This document shows, one piece after another, positions 22,600-33,756 of a DNA stretch of 64,000 nucleotides. A program made the translations under genes and the position numbers. The notes under the pieces were generated by a model. That model had not been told where the DNA came from, ran no database searches, and worked only from the letters and a program-made list of their open reading frames with translations. The stretch spans positions 232,666,335-232,730,334 of the forward strand of contig CM060922.1 of the NCBI GenBank assembly GCA_030737875.1. The letters are read 5' to 3'. The stretch is from Allium sativum. Its lineage: Eukaryota > Streptophyta > Magnoliopsida > Asparagales > Amaryllidaceae. The stretch's first letter is position 1; each line of letters begins with the position of its first letter.

Positions 22600-23047
22600 G
22601 TAATGAAAAGAAATATTGCTTCAGTTTTGTTATACTATAGCATTATGCTAGTGCTATAGAAAATATTTTGCAAGAAGTAAAAAAATTTCATAGCAACAAA
22701 ATGATGCTACAATAGATAGTAATGAATTTTCTATAGCGTCTCAATGCGTCATAAAAACTTGATGCGATGGTTCCATAGCTTGTTCAGATGCTATAATAAC
22801 ATGACACGCCAACATATTATAGTAATCAAATGACGTCATAAAAGTTCTATAGCACGTTTCAAAATGCTATAGAAAGCAGTTGCACCAATATGACCCTATT
22901 TAAGATAGCAACAAAACTACGCTTTCCATTGCAAGTATAACACGCTATAGTATCTAACAGACTTTTCACAACATGTTGATCTATGGCGTTTATAGAATCG
23001 CTATAGAAAGTTTTTATAGCGGTTTTTAAAGGCTATAAAACGGCCTG
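22600..23047. repeat. CACTA right subterminal repeat region
   Basis: About ten copies of GCTATAG, CTATAGC or close variants in both orientations (for example near 22632, 22650, 22730, 22850, 22870, 22940, 23000 and 23020) lead up to the right end. Subterminal motif arrays of this kind are where CACTA transposases bind. The left end lacks the same word. Confidence 0.75.
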
Positions 23048-23062
23048 TTTGTTGTAGTGATG
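23048..23062. repeat. Right CACTA terminus with target duplication
   Basis: TTTGTTGTAGTG ends at 23059 and is the inverted partner of the left end (10 of 12). The target copy ATG follows at 23060-23062, after which LTR sequence resumes. Confidence 0.9.
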
Positions 23063-24126
23063 GAGCCATTCGTTGGCTCATTGACAGCCCAAAGGGCGGG
23101 GAAACGCAGTGTTCATGCATAATAATCCACATCGGTGGACCGGCCCTGACGATCCAAGGGGTAGTTGCGGATGTTCCTGGGACACGGGCTAGAGCGTCTC
23201 GAAGTCGGTAAGGACTATCTTTTGCCTTGGTTCATGATGGAAATCCAATTTCCAAATACGACATCGTGCGGTTTTGATTGTAAACCTATATTTGGCGACA
23301 TAGTGGCATGGGACGCTCATGTCATCTATGATTGATATTTATGATTGTTTTATAAAATTAGAAACTAACTGGAAACGAGCTAAGACGGATGGTTTCCTGG
23401 GTATTTGTCTGATGTTGGTTTCGGCCTTCGGGGTTATTACCTAGGGAATCGTTCTCTTACTATATTACAGTTGGAGTCTGATTAAGAATTCTTTTGTTTT
23501 ATTCGTATCAAGCATATTTTGGCCATTATAAGGTAAAACTCAATCCTCCAGTTTGCGTTGCATTGTGTGATGGGAACTGAGTCTTATAATGACTTCAATA
23601 TTATAAAAAGCATTGCGATGTTTAAAAGATTTACTTGTTTTAAAGCACTGGCAATCCAATGGACTAAACCCGTTCCGCGAAAGTGGCATGGTCATGTGAT
23701 TAGCCAATTTTCTAACGTGTTAAGTAGATTTCTCATACCAGTCCCACGACTGACTCGTAGTTTGTTTCACTTGCAAACTCGAGTGCCCTTATTTCTACAC
23801 GGGCAGCCTTGTCTTCAGGTTTTAGCAGGCTCTTTCTGGATAGCTAGAGTTGAAGATGAATTTTACCATCTATCTCTTTTTATGCTGTTCATCTCCTATT
23901 GTACATATTTTGTTTGTATTCCGCTGTAGACATTTATGTATAGCTGAACTGTATTTGTACTAAGTATGCCTAGATACTGCGTAACTCTGATGTTTATGTT
24001 TATCCAGTGTATTATTTGTACATTATCTGGTGTATTTATTTATTTCTGTCCTGCTATTATCTGTTTATGTGTTATATTCCAAAGATTACCCTTGACACCA
24101 TCGTACGGGGTTTTGGGGTCATCACA
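23063..24126 (+). mobile_element. Right piece of the 5' LTR of chromovirus B
   Basis: Matches 29491-30555 of the 3' LTR and ends GGGGTCATCACA three bases before a primer-binding site, so this is the LTR's 3' terminus. With 1-439 it gives about 1.5 kb of an LTR that is 5.1 kb in the other copy. Confidence 0.93.
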
Positions 24127-24129
24127 ATA

Positions 24130-24141
24130 TGGTATCAGAGC
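24130..24141 (+). other. Primer-binding site of element B (initiator Met tRNA)
   Basis: TGGTATCAGAGC directly follows the 5' LTR. It is the standard sequence complementary to the 3' end of plant initiator methionine tRNA. Confidence 0.93.
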
Positions 24142-25404
24142 TTTGGTTAAGCTTAGTTCTGGTATGTAACACATTAACGAACTCGTCAGAGATAGAACCA
24201 GTAGTGTTCTAGGATGAATAACTCATTACAGATAGGATCAGTAATATCCTAGTATGAGTATAGCAGAATTAGAATAACTCGTTAGAGATGGGGTCAGAAG
24301 TGCCCCAGAACGAGTTGAGAGTTATATGTTTTTAAATAACGTATTTGTGATTATATATATGGCCTGGTTTTAGAAATATGATATTTGAATATATAAAGGA
24401 TATATATTGGAGAAGTAAAAGAGTATATGAACCGATTAGTATATTTTGGAAAAGTTTAAAACAAATTGATTGTTGTTTGTGTTGTGTGATAGTAGATTTG
24501 ATTAATTAGAGTATTGGAACGATAGTTATATTAATTAATAAGAGAATGAAGGGTAGAATTTATTCGATTAAATCACACATTGAACTGAGTTAAAAATAGA
24601 TAGAAATATATACATGTGCATTATATATGTTTCAACAGGTAAGTGGATTAGCTGTTGAGTGAAGAAATTATTTGCGTGCCCGACAAATAGGTAAACCTTA
24701 ATGAGTTGGATGCGCGATTTTATTATTATATCAATTCCTGTGAATGCCATTGGATGCGGAGTGCTGGTTGTTCTGTGTGTAATAATAAACGTCGCCATAG
24801 GATAGTAACAATTAATTTTGAACTACATTACATGGCATACTTCGTGAAGATAGGCACACTTCATCATATACCACATAAGAATTTGGAGCTTGTGTGACGA
24901 GGTTGAAGATTTACCACACGAGCGAGAGGCTTGTATGGCGATGAATATATTTTATAGGTTGAACTGATGACTGATATGGACTATGTAAAATACAACGGTA
25001 AATTGCCAAATTAATAAAAACCCTACACGGGTCTGGAGATGACAATAAACACGTCTCTTTGGTCATTAAGGCACAAAAACCATTTATAGGGTGACGTGAA
25101 TTTATTCTCTAGAGTTATGATCTATACACACTCCCCTGTGGACACCGGAATATATCACAATAAATATGTGCAAGCTTATTTGGATTTATTGGGTACCTAA
25201 TACGACCCAATAAGTTTCCAAACCCCTCCCCGTGCAAAGGAGGTTATGGCGAAATTTTTCGAAAATTTAGGGTGTTAGCCAAATTTTTGAAGAATTTGAA
25301 AATTCTTAGAAACAGAAAAGTTGAAGAATGGAAGCCAGATTGAAAGTAGAGTTGATTAATCAAACCATTTTCGACTTTGCTCCTTTTCTAGGACGAAAAG
25401 TTTT
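24142..25404 (+). mobile_element. Gene-less interior of chromovirus B
   Basis: Only about 1.26 kb lies between primer site and polypurine tract. From about 24500 to 25417 it is the reverse complement of the 3' untranslated region of element D (47261 to about 48230). Gag and pol have therefore been lost by internal deletion, the join lying near 24450-24560. A 76-codon antisense frame (24568-24798) is shared with D and probably has no function. Confidence 0.85.
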
Positions 25405-25417
25405 AAGTGGGGGAGAT
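25405..25417 (+). other. Polypurine tract of element B
   Basis: AAGTGGGGGAGAT abuts the TGTAACAACC start of the 3' LTR. The same tract is found inverted in element D at 47261-47273. Confidence 0.88.
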
Positions 25418-27463
25418 TGTAACAACCCGGAAAATCTGAACCAATTTAAAATTTTTAAATTAGCTATTTTAGTAGATTTTAAATATTTTAAATAATAACG
25501 ACGAAGAGTAAGTTTGAATCGACGTTTGAAAATGAATGTAATTAATTCTAATTATAAACAAGGCCTGAAATGGCGTGGTAGTTTCTAAATTTGAATTCAA
25601 ACTTTGATTGACTATACCGGGTGGAAAACAAAATGGATTTTAGTGAAACCAAAAATATTTAAATCTGTTAGTGAATATCTTTCTAACGAATTTGAAAAAT
25701 CGAAGTTTCGTAGCGGGAAGCAAAAGTTATGGCCAAATGAATTTTCAGAAAGGTCGCTATAGAGTTTATATAGCCCGTGAAAATAGCCATTTTGCAAACG
25801 ACCTCAGAATTCGAGGAAACCACTTTTGTTGGATCTGGGATGTCAAATTATTGCTAGGTTTCAAATTTCATAATTTTTGAAGCTATTATGTGAGCATGGC
25901 AAAGGAAAATGTGTTTGGTCGATTTCTATTAAATTGGATCGACCAGAAAAGGACCATTTTTCAAATGGTCTCAGAATTCAACGAAACTAGTTTTGTTGGG
26001 GCCGTATAGTGAAAACATAGCTAGATTTATTTTTCGGGAATTTTTAGAATCAGTATGCGGCCCCGGAAAATTGAAATGTACGTTCAAACTAAATATTGAA
26101 TGTTTTATATTTTAATTTGAAGAAAAATTGACCGAAACAGTCGAATGGGCCTAAGAAACATATTCCATTGTGTTCGGAAATGGGGGTATTTGGCTAGGGA
26201 CGACAGTCGTTGGGTTTGGATTGGTGTTCGTGTGCGAAAGGTCGTATTTTTGGATTTTTAAAATTTATAAATATAAAAAAAAATCATTGGGCCAGGTATG
26301 TTTCTCTCTCCCCGACCCTCTCTAAACCGAAGGCGATAAACAACTCGAAACTTCCTAGGTTGATTTCTTTCAATCCGCTCCACTAAACACTTCGACCCAG
26401 TTGAGAATTCTGTAGTACTCCTCACGATCTTCAGATCCATATGAAGATTGGATTTTTTTCGTGACTTGTAAAGATCGAATCGAGCTCGGGAAAGTGCGAC
26501 CTTTCAACTGCCGCCGTGACGCCTCGACACCGTCGATCTCGACCAGAGGGGGACCCGCTAGTGTGCCGTTCCACGTGCTACGACGTGGTGCCACTGGATT
26601 TCATCCTCGTGCCTTGGATTTCGCGAAAAGTGGAACCCTAGTTCGGAACCAAACAGCAGAGGTAACGGCTGATTTAATTTCAACTGTTCTATAGCACTTT
26701 AAAGCGCTGCGGTTTTTTGATTTCACTGTAAAAATCATATCTTTTTCGTTTTTTGACAAATTTCAGTGAAACAAGAGACAGTGGACTCGTGTGGACGTCT
26801 TCTACATTCTAGAAGAGACCGCATATTTTTCTGAGCCTTCTGCTATTTTTTGGTGGAGTCGAACCCAGTGTGAGATTTGTAAATTATATACGATATGGAA
26901 AACGACAATGTATAAATTATATAGTCGATGTATGAGTTATATAAGCGTTGTACACCTCATGTATAAGCGTTGTATAAGTTGTACGTTCGATGTATAAGTT
27001 ATATATGCATTGTAAAAATTATATATGTGTTGAATAGAAGTGAAATATACTTATATATATATATATACATATATATACGCCCCTCGTCCACAAACCATGG
27101 ACGATATTTATTGGTTGTAATTGTTGTGAAAATTGGTTGATAGTGAATGGTTGATTGGAATTGTTTGTGGTTGAAATTGATTGATTGTGGTTGAAAAATA
27201 CCTGTTTGTGGTTGAGAATTATTTGTTTGAAACCACATAGGATTAGTTTGTGGAAAAGAAATAAAAATAAACATGCCGCCTGCGTGCGAACTAGATGCAT
27301 GAAATCCCCATTGTCAAAAGCCCTGAGGCTTTAAGGTAGAACGAGGAGCCGTACTAGGGACGGCCCCGATTTTAATTACCCTGCCGTTATGCTGCCGAAA
27401 TTTTGAATAATATTCATGTGTTAGAATTATTTTCATGTGTTGAAACTATATTCGTGTGTTGAA

Positions 27464-28070
27464 TAGAAAACATTCATGTGTTGAATAGATATTCATGTGT
27501 TGAATAGAAATTCATTCGTTGAATAGAAATTCATTTGTTGAAAGGTATTCGTGTTTTAAATAAATTGTTTTAACAATAAAAATCACATTTCTATTTTATA
27601 TATACGAACTATAGAAAACATTCATGTGTTGAATAGAAATTCATTCGTTGAATAGAAATTCATGTGTTGAATGGTATTCGTGTTTTAAATAAATTATTTT
27701 AAAAATAAAAATCACGTTTTCATTTTATATATACGAACTATAGAAAACATTCATGTGTTGAATAGAAATTCATTCGTTGAATAGAAATTCATGTGTTGAA
27801 TGGTATTCGTGTTCGAAATAAATTGTCTTATAATAAAAATCATATTTTTACCATCTACATGAACTATATGAAATAGTCGTGTTTTGAAATAAATTGTTTT
27901 ATAATAAAAATAATATTTTTATCAACTATATGAACTATATAAAATAGTCGTGTTTTGAAATAAATTGCTATACAATAAAAATCACATTTTTATTAAATAC
28001 ATGAATTGTTAGAAATAGTGAAGTGTCGAAATAAATGTCCGTTGGATAAAAGTATCATTTTTATCAAATG
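27464..28070. repeat. Tandem repeats in the B LTR
   Basis: About three copies of a 129-148 bp unit built on 'ATTCATGTGTTGAATAGAAA' and 'GAACTATAGAAAAC' (start points about 27464, 27612 and 27741) grade into about four decayed 70-75 bp units around 'GTTTTGAAATAAATTG' and 'ATAAAAATCA'. The same array occurs inverted at about 44680-45240 and 51060-51620. Confidence 0.85.
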
Positions 28071-28144
28071 TATGAAAAGAAAATAGTTTTGAAATCGAAG
28101 GATTGATTATATATATATATATATATATATATAATTGAAATACA

Positions 28145-28590
28145 TCGAATAACGAAGCTGCAGTTCGTGTTTTGAAACCGTGATCTCAAACGATTAGTGC
28201 GGGAGATCCGACCATCGGATTTTCCCGAAACCAAAACCGTTGGGTTCGCCTTGGAAATATCTTTCCAACGACACACACTTTGTGAAGATCCAACAGTTGG
28301 ATTATCTGGAATGTTTAATTCAAATCTGAAGAAAAACAGTGCTAGAATCGATTATATTTATATATATATATAAATATAATTAAATTAAATCGAATAACGA
28401 CGCTGTAGTTCGTATTTTGGAATCGAAACTTCAAACGAATGTATCGGGAGATCCGACCGTCGAATTTTCCCAAAACTGGAACCGTTTGATTCATTTTGAA
28501 AAGATCTTTCTAATGATATAAAATTTGTGAATATCCAACGGTTAGATTTTCAGATATGTCTATATCAAATCTGAAGAAAAACAGCACCAC
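28145..28590. repeat. Two tandem copies of a 245-bp unit in the B LTR
   Basis: Units start TCGAATAACGA at 28145 and 28390. Each carries GGGAGATCCGACC, a CGTTTGATT/CGTTGGGTT stretch and AATCTGAAGAAAAACAG. Inverted copies are near 44160-44610 and 50550-50990. Confidence 0.85.
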
Positions 28591-30555
28591 GACCGCGTTA
28601 TGGCCCAAAGCGTCGTTTGAATAAATTGGTTATTTTTAAATAAATAAAAATAGCTATAAATCATTATAAAATATAATAAACGATATGGAATGAGAAATTT
28701 AGAAACTAACTGAAGGTTAGCTAAGTCGAATGGTCTCCTGGATTTTGATCTGATGTTGGTTTCGGCCTTCGGGGTTAATATTTGGGAAATCGTTCTCTTA
28801 CTAATTTACGGTTAGTGAATGATGAATTGCATTGAGGCGTATGTTGTGTTTGTGTAGCACTTGTTTATTCTATACGCGAGTTGCTCAGAAAGACCGGGTT
28901 TATCCCATTCTGAATAACTGAATTGACCATAAGAAATCGATGATGAAGACGTTGGTTGAATACCGGAGATCTTCACCTCGGTTGGATGGTAACGGATGTC
29001 CTGATTGGGAGGCATCCCGAAATATGGATAATTAGTGGTGATCGTCCAGACGTATGTGGAGATCGATGGGTATGCGAGGTATATAGTGCCTCCGGTTTCA
29101 TTCAGACCCAGAATGGACTTGTAAATGGACGGTGTGTCTAACATTGGAATTCATTCTGTGTGATTGATAGCCATCAGTTGCATGGTGTGAATTGCCTGTG
29201 TGGCATGCTAAGATGTAGTGATCAAGGCTTCTGTTGAAAAGCAAAGTCTTGTGGTTAATGATCATAGCCCGGCCTGTGTGGCATAGCTTTGTGTATAACG
29301 TTAATTCGCGAGCCTCGCACCCTGGTATGAACCAGAAACGGGAGAGGATCTCAGGGAGGGCATGCGTTTCCTTCTAGCTAGAGGTGGTGTCAGTGCTTAA
29401 AACTGGCTGACATTTATACTATTTTTCACCTATGTGGTTGTTGCTGTTGCGAGGCGCCTCAGATATATCAGTGACTATGTTAAGCCGATGGAGCCATTCG
29501 TTGGCTCATTGACGACCCAAAGGGCGAGGAAACGCAGTGTTCACGTATAATAATCCACATCGGTGGACCGGCCATGATGATCCAAGGGGCAGTTGCGGCT
29601 GTTCCTGAGACATGGGCTAGAGCGTCTCGAAGTCGGTAAGGACTATCTTTTGCCTTGGTTCATGATGGAAATCTAATTTCCAAATACGACATCGTGCGGT
29701 TTTGATTGTAAACCTATATTTGGCGTCATAGTGGCACGGGACGCTCATGTCGTCTATGATTGATATTTATGATTATTTTATAAAATTAGAAACTAACTGG
29801 AAACGAGCTAAGACGGATGGTTTCCTGGGTATTGGTCTGATGTTGGTTTCGGCCTTCGGGGTTAATACCTAGGGAATCATTCTCTTACTATTTTATAGTT
29901 GGAGTCTGATTAAGAATTCTTTTGTTTTATTCATATCAAGCATATTTTGGCCATTATAAGGTAAAACTCTATCCTCCGGTTTGCGTTGCATTGTGTGATG
30001 GGAACTGAGTCTTATAATGGCTTCATTTTTATAAAAAGCATTGCGATGTTTAAAAGATTTGCTTGTTTTAAAGCTCTGGCAATCCAATGGAGAAAACCCG
30101 TTCCGCGAATTGGCGTGGTCCTGTGATTAGCCAATTTTATAATGTGTTAAGTAGATTTCTCAAACCAGTCCCATGACTGACTCGTAGTTTGTTTCACTTG
30201 CAAACTCAAGTGCCCTTATTTCTACACGGGCAGCCTTGTCTTCAAGTTTTAGCAGGCTCTTTCTGGATAGATGGAGCTGAAGATGGATTCTACCATTTAT
30301 CTCTTTTTATGCTGTTCAGCTCCTATTGTACATATTATGTTTGTTTTTCACTGTAGACATTTATGTATAGCTGAACTGTATTTGTACTAAGTATGATCCT
30401 GTATACTGCGTAACTCTGATGTTTATGTTTATCCAGTGTATTATTTGTACATTATCTGGTGTATTTACTTATTTCTGTCCTGCTATTATCTGTTTATGTG
30501 TTATATTCCAAAGATTACCCTTGACACCGTCGTACGGGGTTTTGGGGTCGTCACA

Positions 30556-32534
30556 GTAGGTATGTTATGGCTGTTAATTATTTAGTTGTTTGATGATGGT
30601 TTGATGCGTGTTAAATATTTTTATATCTTTTATTTAAATTAACGGCCGTTCAATTTAAATGAAATAAAATCGCACTTTCTGACGATGATTTTTAAACTGA
30701 TTATTTACCCTATTGGGTACGTTTATAATAAAATAAACAATTTGGAATTAAATTGGATGATTAAATAGCCGTCATTGATTGCTCGTAATTAGTTAAAATA
30801 ATTTATCATGTTTATACTATCATACAGGATGATATGTTATATTTGAGTAAAACAGTTGGATACAGGGAAGGACCAGGCTGGAGGAATTGAACCGGATTCC
30901 TCAAATTTATTATTATATGATCATTTATGAACTGTTGAACACATATGATTGGATTATTGCATCGTTTATTGATTGTTAAACCCGAACTCGACGTTTGAAT
31001 GGTTAATTAACAAATGGTTGTGTTGGTTGAGAAATTTATAGCGGATGGCCAATATACCAACTATTTTGATTTACCGTTAGTATTGAAATTATGAAATTAA
31101 TTTAAAAAGGAATATAGATTCATAAAATATATATTTGTAAATAAAGTTATAAAAAGGAAGTAAAACGAACTATATGTATATCATTTGTTTTAACCGATAT
31201 TTTTATACAAAAGTTTACCGTGTGCGAAGCACGTGCTTCGCTACAATTACTGAATAAATTTATAAAGGGGCTTCTTAAATTGATAAAATTAATAAGAAAG
31301 TAGGTGGAAATTAACTTGATGATTAATAATAAGGATTTATTGTTTTTAAGAACAATTAAAGTGAGATTATTTAGAAATAGATTATTATTTATTTCATATT
31401 AAGCGAGATTAGTTATAATAGATTATTATTTATTTAATAGTAAATGAGACTATTTAGAAGTAAATTATTTACTGATAATCGAAATTATTTGAATTAATAA
31501 TGTTATTTATTGGTTTAAATAAAAAGATGAGTTAGAGTTGATCCATGGGTTAATCATATTTTAAAATTACGCAACCCAATTGTTTTAACAAAAATCGGTT
31601 ATTAAATTAAATTAGATTATGCCGATTAATCTAATGAAACAATTAGCGAATAGTTGTTTAAATTGATGAGATTTAAAAAGGTAATTTAATTCCGGTTAAC
31701 GATGATGGAAAAGTGCTTTATATTGAATCAGAGATTTGTAAACGAGTCATGGATAAGGAGACTAGGAGTTAAAGCAATAAATTGTAAATTAACGTTACCC
31801 AATAATGGCATTAGTTGTAATGGAAGAGATTAAAATAAGATTTCCACCAAAGGAAATGATTTAGAGAATGAAAAATGGATTTCTATAATTGAATTTGGTA
31901 ATATGATTTGCATATAAATCAAGATATTGGAATAAAGAGTTTTTAAAGGAGTTTAAGTTAAAAGGTAAATGTGTTAATCATTTACTTAATCGATGAATGC
32001 AGTAATAACTATATGCATAGAAAGGAGATTTCAAAGGCAAGAAGGTGTTATAAAACCGAATTTTAATAAAATAGTGAAGTGGTAAAAATTAATATCGGTT
32101 TTTGGAATTACAAGTCATATTTATCTTATGATAAGAATGTGGTTGATAAAGGTCTGAGAGGTAATTAAAATACCCCAACTTGAACAACTTCAGGATTATC
32201 AAAGGATGATATGAGCTGTAAGGTTGGAGATGCTAGAAGTAAGTTATATTAAGGAATAATAATTTGAAGAATTTGGAATCTATAATTTTAAATTCCCAAA
32301 TAAAAGGAAATGAAAATGGTTTGAGAATTTGAAATGGTAGTTCCATAGTAAAGGAGTAATAAAAAGGAGATTTGTGAATATATAATGATTTTCAAAAGAA
32401 ATAAGATGAAATCAAAATGGATTTATTCAAAAAAGCAAGTGATGATTAATTGGGTTATATAACAAAAAAAGGAGGATTTCGTAACAATTATTTTACGAGT
32501 GATCAGTTGAATCAATTTCCCAGTTATGGATAAT
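30556..32534. other. Unidentified AT-rich DNA between elements B and E
   Basis: I find no coding region, RNA gene or transposon terminus in these 2 kb. The sequence is strongly AT-rich, with many runs such as 'gattattatttattt' near 31365-31450. It was contiguous with 41321-42298 before element E was inserted. Confidence 0.6.
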
Positions 32535-32726
32535 TGATTAGCACAGAAATGTGTTTATTTTATGCTTATATCTTATCTTTATTGTATATAAATATATGTT
32601 ACTTGGGTATTTTGTGTGCTTTTACAGGTCATTGATTAATTGTCTCCTTCATTAAATAAAAGACCACTGATAAGAAAAAGAAGCTACTTTCCCGTCTCAA
32701 CAAGTTTTCAATCACAAAGGAAGCCG

Positions 32727-32797
32727 TAGCACATTGGTTAAGGCATAGAAATCTGTACAGAAAGACCTGGGTTCGATTCCCATCAAACTCTCTTTTT
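32727..32797 (+). promoter_or_regulatory. tRNA-like Pol III module in the 5' LTR of E
   Basis: An A-box-like TAGCACATTGG (32727-32737), a perfect B box GGTTCGATTCC (32770-32780) 32 bases later, and a T5 run (about 32793-32797) are in the order and spacing of a tRNA gene or tRNA-derived SINE head. The T-arm stem pairs 4 of 5. No full cloverleaf acceptor stem is seen, so it is not a working tRNA gene. Confidence 0.7.
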
Positions 32798-32861
32798 GCT
32801 GAAGAATGGAACGCGTTCACACTGCCTCCCTTGCTTTGAAGAATTTATGGATTAGTGATTT

Positions 32862-32864
32862 ATG

Positions 32865-32923
<59 letters not shown>
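32862..32923. repeat. (TG)n(TA)n microsatellite in the 5' LTR of E
   Basis: About eight TG followed by more than twenty TA units. The 3' LTR has only a short TA run at the same place (40497-40509), which accounts for most of the length difference between the LTRs. Confidence 0.9.
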
Positions 32924-32925
<2 letters not shown>

Positions 32926-33245
32926 TATGTATGAATATATGATATACACTAATAAATATTTCAAGAATTGGAAGTATTCTTCATAGATAAATCAAAAGGA
33001 ATCTTTCATTTTTACTCTCCATAAAGATGAAGATCTGATTAGATAGATGCCAATCAAGATGCCAATCAATTTACCAATCAACTTCAAATCTCTTGGAAAA
33101 TGCCAATCAATTTGCCACATGATCAATCAAAAGAGGGAAGCTACATGGAATATTTAAAGTTTATCTTATCTCTTTTATTTGTGAGTATATTATTTTCATA
33201 AGGTTGAGTCATGGCCCATTAGAGGATTAGGGTTTTTCAGTTCAC

Positions 33246-33254
33246 CTATATAAG
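33246..33254 (+). promoter_or_regulatory. TATA box of the E 5' LTR
   Basis: CTATATAAG, 60 bp before AATAAA (33309-33314), marks the U3/R promoter. The copy in the 3' LTR is at 40833-40841, with AATAAA at 40896. Confidence 0.75.
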
Positions 33255-33739
33255 CACATGTATACCCATTGTAATGGGCATCTCCATTATTCTGTACTCT
33301 CGTTTATTAATAAAAAGTTTTTGACTGTCTTTTTCTTTCATAACAATTTGTGTATCTATCCAATTAGTTTTGGTAGAACACATTGTTATTTTCTTTTATT
33401 ACTGCTTGTTAGCTATTGTCCGTTTGATTAGATTCAATGGCAATTCTGCTTTTTAATTCTCTGTTGTTGTTCTAGTTGTTATTTTCTTTTTCTAGTAATT
33501 GTTTCTTTTCTTTTCAATTGTTGAATTTGATACTGATTTGATTCAGATTCAGATTCAGAGTAATTTCAACAACATTAAAAACAACTCCAAATTCTGCCTA
33601 ACTCGCCCAAGAATAAATAAATAATAATTTTTAATTACACCTCCCTGTGTTCGACCTGTATGCTGCACACTTGTATGCTTGCAGAATTTAATTTAAATGT
33701 CGTGCTTTTCTGATTCATAGATTAGCGAGATCAAGTTTA

Positions 33740-33756
33740 TGGTGCCGTTGCCGAGG
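33740..33756 (+). other. Primer-binding site of E (tRNA-Asp type)
   Basis: TGGTGCCGTTGCCGAGG begins seven bases after the 5' LTR. It differs by two bases from the tRNA-Asp primer site (TGGCGCCGTTGCCGGGG) typical of Athila elements. Confidence 0.85.

Larger units (their letters stand above)
440..23059. mobile_element. CACTA (En/Spm-type) DNA transposon, apparently non-autonomous, carrying gene fragments and a nested Tat element
   Basis: The left end reads CACTACGAGAAA and the right end, reverse complemented, CACTACAACAAA. The element is flanked by a perfect 3-bp duplication ATG (437-439 and 23060-23062). The paralogous LTR at about 29485 shows the uninterrupted site with a single ATG, which proves insertion as a unit. 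The span is 22.6 kb, but 13.9 kb of it is the later Tat element, leaving about 8.7 kb. I find no TNP2/Transposase_21-like frame, so movement would need a transposase from elsewhere. It contains spliced exons of a PNG1 gene, as in Pack-CACTA elements. The strand of the element cannot be assigned. Confidence 0.9.
25418..30555 (+). repeat. 3' LTR of chromovirus B, about 5.1 kb
   Basis: Starts TGTAACAACCCGG and ends GGGGTCGTCACA, long for a chromovirus LTR. It contains tandem repeats at 27464-28070 and 28145-28590, an internal 120-bp duplication (28699-28815 and 29787-29903), TA-rich microsatellites (about 27054-27076 and 28110-28133), and the intact target of the CACTA at about 29485. The same LTR is present inverted at 42299-47260 (4.96 kb), which confirms the limits. 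No host gene is inside. Confidence 0.92.
32535..33733 (+). repeat. 5' LTR of Athila element E
   Basis: Length 1,199 bp. It contains a tRNA-like module (32727-32797), a TG/TA microsatellite (about 32862-32923), a TATA box (33246-33254) and AATAAA (33309-33314). Confidence 0.92.

Noticed and set aside
440..23059. Transposase gene in the CACTA
   Set aside because: No stretch long enough, and no TNP2-like motifs seen on either strand.
32720..32797. A functional tRNA gene
   Set aside because: A and B boxes are present, but I cannot form an acceptor stem or a proper anticodon arm.
32629..32820. A 63-codon - strand frame in both Athila LTRs (also 40260-40451)
   Set aside because: It overlaps the tRNA-like module on the opposite strand and is shared only because LTRs are duplicates.
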